Positions 9,373 to 15,501 of a stretch of 64,000 nt of DNA are shown piece after piece. The stretch comes from Gemmatimonadota bacterium. Lineage in GTDB: Bacteria > Gemmatimonadota > Gemmatimonadetes > Gemmatimonadales > Gemmatimonadaceae. Where the stretch lies: the NCBI GenBank assembly GCA_021324635.1, contig JAJPIS010000058.1:1-64000 (forward strand). The letters run 5' to 3'. A program made the translations under genes and the position numbers. Position 1 is the stretch's first letter; every line of letters starts with the position of its first letter. Under the pieces are notes generated by a model that was not told the origin of the DNA, did not search any database, and worked only from the letters and a program-made list of their open reading frames with translations.

Positions 9373-9423
9373 GCCGCTCCTGAGCCGCTCCTGAGCCGCT
9401 CCTGAGCCGCTCCTGAGCCGCAG
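9369..9423. repeat. 11-bp tandem repeat seeded on a stop codon
   Basis: Five copies of CTGAGCCGCTC, the last ending in AG instead of TC, start on the stop codon of the TonB-like gene and run to the last base before the lexA stop. Each copy contains TGA, at 9370, 9381, 9392, 9403 and 9414. Because 11 is not a multiple of three, the stops fall in all three plus-strand frames. It fills the whole space between two convergent genes. No stem-loop terminator was seen. Confidence 0.9.
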
Positions 9424-10089
9424 CTAGGCCGCGTCCGACTCCGCGGTCTCTCGCACCTCGGCGTTCGTCTCGCCGTCGTAAAAGGCCCGGAAGACGCCGC
9501 AGATCACGCCAAGGATCGCAAAATTATCCTGCGGCCCGACGACGATCTCCCGCTCGGACGCGGTCGCCGGCTCGAGCACGATCGCCGCGCCCCGGTGCGT
9601 CAGCGTCCGCACGGTCGCATCGTCGCCGACGCGCGCCGCCACGATCTCCCCGTCGTGCGCGCGCGCGGACGGGTTGATGAGCACGTAGTCACCCTTGAAG
9701 ATGCCGCGCCCTTCCATGGTGTCGCCCTGAATGCGGAGGGCAAACACATCATCACTCGGCACGAACCGTCGGTCGAGCGTCAGGTATCCCTGCCGATGCT
9801 CGCTCAGGAGGGCGGGCTCACCGGCCGCGATCCGGCGGTAGATCGGCACCGGCTGGGTGCGGGCTGCCGCCGCGAAGCCGAGCAGGCGTACGCCGCGCGA
9901 GCGCGACGGATCCCGCTCGATGTAGCCTTTCTCCGCGAGCGACTGGAGGATGTCGGATACGGTCTTGGTAGATTTGATACGAAACCGTTTCCCGATCTCC
10001 CGAATGCTCGGCTGGTACGTGTTCTCCGCGAGAAAATCGAGCAGGTAGTGATAGACGCGGCGTTCGATGGGATTGAGCGGCTCAGCCAT
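9424..10089 (-). CDS. lexA: LexA-family SOS repressor with altered catalytic dyad
   Basis: 221 residues. The N-terminal winged helix-turn-helix (about 1-70) has the LexA layout: QPSIREIGKRF, then LAEKGYIERDPSRSRGVRLL. The C-terminal half is an S24-type domain with the self-cleavage site kept as A89-G90 in RIAAGEP. The nucleophile position is Thr124 (QGDTMEG; codon at 9718-9720 on the minus strand) where LexA normally has Ser. The general-base position is Arg161 (DATVRTL; codon 9607-9609) where LexA has Lys. Spacings (G90 to 124 is 34 residues, 124 to 161 is 37) equal those of E. coli LexA, so the alignment is secure. Self-cleavage may be lost, slow or differently triggered. The gene follows gltX in the same direction. 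No clear SOS box was found upstream. Confidence 0.88.
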   Translation of the reverse strand: MAEPLNPIERRVYHYLLDFLAENTYQPSIREIGKRFRIKSTKTVSDILQSLAEKGYIERDPSRSRGVRLLGFAAAARTQPVPIYRRIAAGEPALLSEHRQGYLTLDRRFVPSDDVFALRIQGDTMEGRGIFKGDYVLINPSARAHDGEIVAARVGDDATVRTLTHRGAAIVLEPATASEREIVVGPQDNFAILGVICGVFRAFYDGETNAEVRETAESDAA

Positions 10090-10285
10090 ATAGCCTCATA
10101 ACCTGGGCGATTCGGACCAGCAGACCTGCGAACGCCAACCGTGCATCGGATGTCCCGCGGCCACGCGGCGGGTGTTTGCTCCCGCGGCCGCACCGCGGTT
10201 CCCGGTCGCGAGCGCCCGCCGGTTCTGGCAGGCGCAGCCACAGACAATCTTCGCTCGTCAGGACAATTCGGTCAATAAGAATGCA

Positions 10286-11752
10286 TCACCGCAGATGCCG
10301 AATTGCCGCATCGATTCTTGACAATGCCCTGTCGCGGCCGAGCAACACCAGAACGTCGAAGATACCGGGACTCACTGTAAGTCCCGTCAGCGCAACGCGA
10401 AGTGGCTGAAAGAGCTTGCCGGCGGCGATGGCACGAGATTCCGCGAGGGCGCGGAGCGCCGACTCCAGAGCCTCCGGGGTCCAGGACGGTGACGCCGCCA
10501 GCGCGTCGCGTGAGGCCTCGAGGAGGGCGGCCGAGGCGGCCGGGTCCTTCCACTGCTTGGCGACGGCCTCCGGGTCGTAGGTGATGGTCTCGCACAGGTA
10601 CGGCTCGGCCTGCCGGACGATGTCGTTGATCGTCCGCGCGCGAACGCGCAGGAGATCGACGAGCGCGGCGTACCACTCCGGCTGCGCGGCGAGTGCGTCG
10701 GCCGTGGTGAGGCCGGCGCGGACGAGCGCGGGAGTCACGCGCGGGAGCAGCTCGCCGAGCGGCATCATCGACAGGTGTTGCCCGTTCATCCACTCGAGTT
10801 TCTGCGGATCGAACACGGCCGCCTTGCGCTGGAGCCCGCCCGGCCCGAACAGCTCGACCATCTCGGGGAGGGTCATGATCTCGCGGTCGCCCCCGGGTGA
10901 CCATCCCAGCAGGGCGAGAAAGTTGAGCATCGCGGTCGGCAGAATGCCCTGGCCCTGGTAGTCCGCGACCGCGGTCGCCCCGTGGCGTTTGCTCAGCTTC
11001 TTCCCATCGGTCCCATGAATCATCGGCAGGTGGGCGAAGCCGGGGACGTCGGCGCCGAGTGCGCGGTAGAGCAGGATCTGCTTCGGCGTGTTCGAGATGT
11101 GATCGTCGCCACGCATCACGAGGGTCACCCGCATCGCGATGTCGTCGGACACGACGGCCATGTTGTACACCGGCGTGGCGTCGGACCGGAGGACGACGAA
11201 GTCCTCGATGTCCTTGTTGGGGAAAGCGATTCGCCCGTGAACGAGATCGTCCCACTCGATCGTGCCGGCGGGGACGCGGAACCGGATCGCGTAGGGCATT
11301 CCGGCCGCGACACGGCGTTCCACGTCGTCGACCGGCAGCCGGTCGCAGCGCCGATCGTAGCGGAACGTCTCCCGCCGTGCCTCGGCGGCCGCGCGCCGCT
11401 CGTCGAGCTCCTCGGGCGTGCAGAAGCATCGGTATGCCGCCCCGGCCGCGAGCAATCGCTCGCCGTCGCGCCGATGGCGCTCGAGGTTGGCCCCCTGGTA
11501 CACGACCTCCTCGTCCCAGGTGAGCCCCAGCCACTGGAGTCCCTCGAAGATCGCCCTGGTCGACGCCTCGGTGCTGCGCGCCCGATCGGTGTCCTCGATG
11601 CGGAGGAGGAACTGGCCCCCCGTGTGTCGGGCGTAGAGCCAGTTGAACAGCGCCGTCCGCGCGCCGCCGACATGGAGATACCCGGTGGGCGAGGGTGCGA
11701 AGCGGAGCCGCGGCCGGACGGGGGCGTCGGATGTCGCGGAGGGATCAGGCAT
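10286..11752 (-). CDS. gltX: Glutamyl-tRNA synthetase
   Basis: 488 residues, the usual length. The HIGH-type signature is in FAPSPTGYLHVGGARTALFN (residues 18-37) and the KMSKS-type loop is KKLSKRHG (251-258). RIEDTDRARS and LTWDEEV are typical of GluRS. The enzyme charges tRNA-Glu (in some lineages also tRNA-Gln) with glutamate in the cytoplasm. ATG at 11752 lies just downstream of the terminator that follows tRNA-Ser(GCU), so gltX should have its own promoter in the 40-bp gap, although none is convincing. lexA follows after 196 bp in the same direction. Confidence 0.95.
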   Translation of the reverse strand: MPDPSATSDAPVRPRLRFAPSPTGYLHVGGARTALFNWLYARHTGGQFLLRIEDTDRARSTEASTRAIFEGLQWLGLTWDEEVVYQGANLERHRRDGERLLAAGAAYRCFCTPEELDERRAAAEARRETFRYDRRCDRLPVDDVERRVAAGMPYAIRFRVPAGTIEWDDLVHGRIAFPNKDIEDFVVLRSDATPVYNMAVVSDDIAMRVTLVMRGDDHISNTPKQILLYRALGADVPGFAHLPMIHGTDGKKLSKRHGATAVADYQGQGILPTAMLNFLALLGWSPGGDREIMTLPEMVELFGPGGLQRKAAVFDPQKLEWMNGQHLSMMPLGELLPRVTPALVRAGLTTADALAAQPEWYAALVDLLRVRARTINDIVRQAEPYLCETITYDPEAVAKQWKDPAASAALLEASRDALAASPSWTPEALESALRALAESRAIAAGKLFQPLRVALTGLTVSPGIFDVLVLLGRDRALSRIDAAIRHLR

Positions 11753-11796
11753 GGACGCTCAGGGCGCGCCTCGTGTGGATGTGCGGATGGCCGACG

Positions 11797-11826
11797 GAAA
11801 AACGGGCTCGCCTCATCGGCGAGCCC
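11797..11826 (-). terminator. Intrinsic terminator of tRNA-Ser(GCU)
   Basis: On the minus strand GGGCTCGCC and GGCGAGCCC form a perfect 9-bp stem around a 5-base loop, followed by GTTTTT. It begins about 10 bases beyond the 3' end of the tRNA gene and lies upstream of gltX, separating the two transcripts. It is the clearest Rho-independent terminator in the window. Confidence 0.88.
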
Positions 11827-11836
11827 GCGCAGATCA

Positions 11837-11927
11837 CGGAGCGGGAGGGATTCGAACCCTCGATAGAGCTATTAGGCCCTATAACGGTTTAGCAAACCGC
11901 CGCCTTCAGCCTCTCGGCCACCGCTCC
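11837..11927 (-). tRNA. tRNA-Ser (anticodon GCU)
   Basis: The minus strand folds as a class II tRNA: acceptor stem GGAGCGG/CCGCTCC, discriminator G, T-arm GAGGG-TTCGAAT-CCCTC, anticodon loop TTGCTAA with anticodon GCT, and a long variable arm. The length is 91 nt including the discriminator. CCA is not encoded. It reads AGC and AGU serine codons. A terminator follows directly. Upstream, TAGCTT at 11938-11943 on the minus strand may be its -10 box, the same hexamer as upstream of the other tRNA-Ser in this window. Confidence 0.95.
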
Positions 11928-11981
11928 AACCCCTGCAAAGCTAGCCCGTCGCGCGCGCGGGAGAAGCCTCGGCCAGCAAAG

Positions 11982-12326
11982 TCATGCGCTCGGCTCCTGA
12001 CGTGAGCGCCGAGCGAGTGCCGCCACGATCGTGTCGACGGCAGGGGCGCCCTCCAGCCGGCCCGACGTGCCGGCGTAGACACGACAGCCCGCGCCGCCGT
12101 CGAGCGCGGTCGACCCCCCACGAGGCGCCGCGACATCGCGTCCATTCACCAGGATCGTCGGCGATCCCCACCGCTGCACGTATGGCGGGCTGCCGGGGGC
12201 GCCCCGCTCCCATTCCCGCCAGACGGCACCCAGGCCGGCCTCTGTGAGCGCCGCACGAAGGCGGCTGCGAGCGGTCTCAACGTGTGGGCACGTGCGGTCG
12301 TAGATCAACTCGATGCAATCGGTCAT
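11982..12326 (-). CDS. Small thioredoxin/glutaredoxin-fold protein with CPHV motif
   Basis: 114 residues from ATG 12326. The start IELIYDRTCPHVETARSRLRAAL gives a beta-strand, a single active-site-like cysteine (C13 in TCPHVE) and a helix. The middle GSPTILVNGRDV matches the cis-Pro loop and following strand of thioredoxin-like folds. Small relatives of this type often occur near metal-resistance genes, and here the copper module lies on the other side of the divergent intergenic region. Only one cysteine is present in the motif, so a full CxxC redox reaction is unlikely; metal or thiol binding is an alternative. Two 14-bp direct repeats sit immediately before the start. The upstream frame stays open to 12428, but similarity starts at 12326. 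Confidence 0.6.
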   Translation of the reverse strand: MTDCIELIYDRTCPHVETARSRLRAALTEAGLGAVWREWERGAPGSPPYVQRWGSPTILVNGRDVAAPRGGSTALDGGAGCRVYAGTSGRLEGAPAVDTIVAALARRSRQEPSA

Positions 12327-12328
12327 AT

Positions 12329-12360
12329 GACTTACCGCTTGCAGCTGACTTACCGCTTGC
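12329..12360. repeat. Two 14-bp direct repeats before the thioredoxin-like gene
   Basis: GACTTACCGCTTGC occurs at 12329-12342 and again at 12347-12360, 18 bp apart and ending 3 bp from the start codon of the minus-strand gene. The copies could be a regulator site, a duplicated ribosome-entry region, or a simple recent duplication. Confidence 0.8.
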
Positions 12361-12430
12361 GGCGTCCGAGGGGACCGCATCCAGCCGCGTGGCGATGGGC
12401 CCGGTCCACCCATTCGTGTGAGCAGCACGT

Positions 12431-12461
12431 ATGACTTTCCCGCGGCCGGAAGTTATACTCT
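12431..12461 (+). promoter_or_regulatory. CueR-like copper-responsive promoter/operator of the cus operon
   Basis: A dyad ACTTTCC-N7-GGAAGTT occupies 12434-12454. The known CueR site in front of E. coli copA is ACCTTCC-N7-GGAAGGT, so each arm matches 6 of 7 with the same spacing. The left arm starts on the fourth base of a -35-like ATGACT (12431-12436), as in CueR promoters. A -10 box can be read as TATACT at 12454-12459 (17-bp spacer) or TACTCT at 12456-12461 (19-bp spacer, the elongated MerR-family type). The first codon at 12466 lies only 6 bases beyond TATACT, so the transcript would be leaderless. No MerR/CueR-type gene is in the window. Confidence 0.65.
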
Positions 12462-12465
12462 GCCC

Positions 12466-12801
12466 ATGCGCCTCGCCCGTCGGCTGATGGCCGTCGCCAT
12501 GCAACTTGCACTCGTGGGCGTGACGGCCGCGAGCGGCGGGCTCGTCTGCCCCATGCAGGGCATGGCCGGGGACATGGCCGGCATGAGTGTCACGGTCCCG
12601 GCGCCGGCGCAGCCCCCGTGCTCGCTGCCGTGGGCGCCGGCGAACTGCCACACGATCGCGCCATGCCCCCCGGCGGTTCTCACGACAGCGATCGGCCATC
12701 TGCGGCCGCCCGCGCTCGCGCCGGCGGGCGTCGCCGCCGTGTCGGCACGCCCCCCGCGGTCCCGCATCATCGCGCCGGAGCCTCCTCCTCCCAGGGCGTA
12801 G
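12466..12801 (+). CDS. Small exported Met/Cys-containing protein heading the cus operon
   Basis: 111 residues from ATG 12466, directly below the CueR-like promoter. An N-terminal signal (RLARRLMAVAMQLALVGVTAAS) is followed by CPMQGMAGDMAGM, a methionine-spaced stretch of the kind that binds Cu(I) or Ag(I) outside the cytoplasm. Further Cys and His residues (C52, C61, H62, C67) and a Pro-rich tail follow. The LVC sequence is not a good lipobox, so a soluble periplasmic protein is more likely than a lipoprotein. No known family was recognised. A role as metal carrier or sensor for the pump is inferred from position and composition. The TolC-like gene starts 72 bp downstream. Confidence 0.6.
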   Translation: MRLARRLMAVAMQLALVGVTAASGGLVCPMQGMAGDMAGMSVTVPAPAQPPCSLPWAPANCHTIAPCPPAVLTTAIGHLRPPALAPAGVAAVSARPPRSRIIAPEPPPPRA

Positions 12802-12873
12802 GTCCGCTCCACCGCAGGTTGCCGCGCGGGCCATCCGCCCGCGCGACGTGGACTTCTCTCACCCTGGGCTCCC

Positions 12874-14253
12874 ATGCTGCGCCTCCGACTGGCGCTGGCG
12901 CTCGCCAGCGCAGCCACCGCTTTGGTGCACCCGTTGCGCGGACAGTCTGCGCCGCGGCTCATCGCGTCCTTGACCACACCCGACACCGACATCGCCGCTT
13001 CGGGCGCCGCGCTCGACTCGCTGGTCGCGCTGGCCCGTCGCCGTAACTCCGGCCTTGGTGCCGCGCGGGCCCGCGCCGACGCCGCGCGGGCCCGCATCCG
13101 TCCGGCGGGCACACGGCCCGACCCGACGCTCACGATCGGCGTGCAGGATCTTCCGTACCGCGGGGCGCCGTACGCGGACATGTTCACCATGAACACCTTC
13201 CGCCTCACGCAGACACTCCCGTTGGCCGGGAAGCTGGGGCTCGCCGAGCGCGCCGCCACCGGAGACGCCGCGGCAGCGGACGCCGAGGCCGAGCAGGCGC
13301 GGCTCGACGTGACCCGTGACGTGAGGCAGACGTACTACGCGTTGGCGTTCGATCGACGAGCGCTCGACATCGTCGAACGGAACCGATCCGTGGTCGTAAG
13401 CCTCCTGCACGCCGCCCAGACGCGCTACGAGATTGGGAGCGGCGCCCTGGCTGACGTGCTGCGCGCGCGGGTCGCGATCAGCCGCCTCGGCGATCAGGCC
13501 GCGACGCTGATTGCCGACATGAGGGCTGCGCAGGCGCGGCTCAACGCCATTCTCGACCGTCCAAGCAACACGCCGATCGACTCGGCCACCGTGCCCACGC
13601 GCATCGCCCGTCTCGCCGTCCCCGACTCCGCGAGCCAGGTGCACTTCGCCTCGACCTCGCTCGGCGCCCCGGCGGCCGGGTCCCCCCTTCCGTCCGTCGA
13701 CTCGCTGCAAGCACTGGCGACCGCGCACAGTCCCACGCTCCGGGCGCACGACGCGCGGATCGCGGCCCAGGAGCGACGGCTCGCGCTCGCAGAACGGGCA
13801 ACCCTGCCCGACATCTCCGTCTCGTTCGAGTACGATGAACGGCCGCGCTTTCCCGACTACCTCTCGGCGTTCGTCTCGATTCCGATCCCCTTACAGAAGG
13901 GGCGTACGCAGGAGGACGAGGTCATCGCGGCGCGCGCGGAGCTGGCCGCGTTGCGTGCCGGACAGGCCGGAGAGGCCGCCGCGCTCCGTGCGGCGGTCGC
14001 AGGACTGGCGAGCGACGCCGAACGCGAACGGACGCAGGTGGCACTGGACGTCGCGGGTGTCCTGCCGGAGGCCCGGGCGACTCTCCAGTCGGCCGGAGCC
14101 AGCTATGCGGTAGGTCGGGTCGATTTCCTGACGCTCGCCGCCGCGCAGACCGCGCTCGTCGAGTACGAGGTGTCCTTCTATCACACGCTGTCCGAGTTCG
14201 CCACGACCCTGGCAGAGCTGGAGCGGGTCGTCGGCACCGAGGTCGTCCGATGA
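12874..14253 (+). CDS. cusC: TolC-family outer-membrane factor of the Cus-type efflux pump
   Basis: 459 residues with a signal peptide (LRLRLALALASAATALVHPLRGQ) and the two-fold repeated helical architecture of outer-membrane efflux proteins. The first repeat includes SGLGAARARADAARARI and QTLPLAGKLGLAERAA. The second includes SPTLRAHDARIAAQERRLALAERATLPDISV. It forms the channel across the outer membrane for the CusB-CusA complex. It overlaps cusB by 4 bp (ATGA). There is no N-terminal lipid-anchor cysteine like that of E. coli CusC. The cusC label is assigned by operon context. Confidence 0.85.
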   Translation: MLRLRLALALASAATALVHPLRGQSAPRLIASLTTPDTDIAASGAALDSLVALARRRNSGLGAARARADAARARIRPAGTRPDPTLTIGVQDLPYRGAPYADMFTMNTFRLTQTLPLAGKLGLAERAATGDAAAADAEAEQARLDVTRDVRQTYYALAFDRRALDIVERNRSVVVSLLHAAQTRYEIGSGALADVLRARVAISRLGDQAATLIADMRAAQARLNAILDRPSNTPIDSATVPTRIARLAVPDSASQVHFASTSLGAPAAGSPLPSVDSLQALATAHSPTLRAHDARIAAQERRLALAERATLPDISVSFEYDERPRFPDYLSAFVSIPIPLQKGRTQEDEVIAARAELAALRAGQAGEAAALRAAVAGLASDAERERTQVALDVAGVLPEARATLQSAGASYAVGRVDFLTLAAAQTALVEYEVSFYHTLSEFATTLAELERVVGTEVVR

Positions 14254-15497
14254 ACCGCAGCGTGGGTATCGCCGTGGCGATCGCGATCGGACTCGCCGCG
14301 GCCCTAGTGGTCCGGCCGAGGCGTACCGACGGCCCGCGCGCAGCATCGGCGGGCATGACGGGCATGACCCGTATGCCGATGGACGGTAACGGGGGCATCT
14401 ACCTCACCGCCGACCGGATCCGCCAGTTCGGCGTGACATTCGGATCCGTGGAGGTGCGGCCGCTCACCTCCGACATCCGCGCGGGGGGCACGGTGGTCGT
14501 GGACGAGCGCCGGGTGTCGCAGATCACGCCGCACGTGGGTGGGTACATCGAGCGGCTGTACGTCAATGCCACGGGTCAGGCAGTGCACCGCGGTCAGCCT
14601 CTCGCCGCGATCTACTCTCCGGAGCTCGTGGCGGCCCAGGAGGAGCTGGTGCTCGCGTCGCGCCTGGGTCGCGCCGGCGCCACGATTCCAGGGCTCCCTC
14701 GGGACTCGGCCGATCTTGTCGCGGCTGCTCGACGACGGCTGACACTCTGGGAGATCAGCGACGCCCAGATCGACGAAGTGCTCCGCACGGGCCGACCCCG
14801 CCGGACGCTGACGCTATACGCCCCGGTCTCGGGCATCGTGACCGACAAACGCGTGGTCGAAGGGCAGGCCATCGAGGCGGGCGTGCCGCTCTACACGGTT
14901 GCCGACCTGTCGCGTGTCTGGATCGAGATGACTCTTCGCGAGAGCCAGGCCGCTGACGTGAAAACCGGAGCCCTGGTCACGGTGGATCTCGCCGCGTACC
15001 CCGGCCGGGGGATCACCGGTCGCGTGGAGTACATCTACCCGACCCTCGACTCAACCGCTCGTGCCGTGCGCGCGCGGGTCGCCATCCCCAACCCGGGCGG
15101 TAGGATCATGCCGGGCATGTATGCGACGGCGCACGTCGTGACAGCCGGCCGTTCGGCGCTCACCGTACCGACGTCCGCCGTGCTCAGGACCGGCGAGGAG
15201 GAGCTGACCTTCGTGGACACGGGCGACGGTCGGCTCATGCCCCGATCCGTCGAGGTTGGCCGGACTGCTGGCGCGTACACCGAGGTGCTGTCCGGCCTCG
15301 CGCCCGGCCAACGGGTCGTGACCTCCGCCCAGTTCCTGCTCGACGCGGAGGCGAACCTCTCCGAGGTCATGAAGCGCATGGTCGCTCAGATGAACATGTC
15401 GGACATGAACCCGCCCTCCATGGGCTCGATGACCAAGGCGAAGAGCATCACCGGGACACCGCGCACCGGCACACCCGTGTCGGCCGGGCGGAGGTAG
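14250..15497 (+). CDS. cusB: CusB-type periplasmic adaptor (membrane fusion protein)
   Basis: 415 residues, starting inside the cusC stop. One N-terminal membrane anchor (VGIAVAIAIGLAAALVV) is followed by a Met-rich segment (GMTGMTRMPMDGNGG) matching the metal-binding N-terminus of CusB. Then come the barrel-sandwich and lipoyl segments (HVGGYIERLYVNATGQAVHRGQPL, APVSGIVTDKRVVEGQ) and the beta-barrel region (RVWIEMTLRESQA). The C-terminus has another Met-rich stretch (MVAQMNMSDMNPPSMGSM). The methionines support Cu(I)/Ag(I) rather than zinc or cobalt. CusB delivers metal to CusA and joins it to the outer-membrane channel. Confidence 0.88.
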   Translation: MNRSVGIAVAIAIGLAAALVVRPRRTDGPRAASAGMTGMTRMPMDGNGGIYLTADRIRQFGVTFGSVEVRPLTSDIRAGGTVVVDERRVSQITPHVGGYIERLYVNATGQAVHRGQPLAAIYSPELVAAQEELVLASRLGRAGATIPGLPRDSADLVAAARRRLTLWEISDAQIDEVLRTGRPRRTLTLYAPVSGIVTDKRVVEGQAIEAGVPLYTVADLSRVWIEMTLRESQAADVKTGALVTVDLAAYPGRGITGRVEYIYPTLDSTARAVRARVAIPNPGGRIMPGMYATAHVVTAGRSALTVPTSAVLRTGEEELTFVDTGDGRLMPRSVEVGRTAGAYTEVLSGLAPGQRVVTSAQFLLDAEANLSEVMKRMVAQMNMSDMNPPSMGSMTKAKSITGTPRTGTPVSAGRR

Positions 15498-15501
15498 CGC
15501 C

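Noticed and set aside
10090-10285. LexA/SOS box or clear promoter upstream of lexA
   Set aside because: I looked on both strands for CTGT-N8-ACAG, GAAC-N4-GTTC and GTTC-N7-GTTC and found none. Two promoter pairs are possible (TTGGCG with CCGAAT; TTGACC with GAAGAT), but neither is clearly better.
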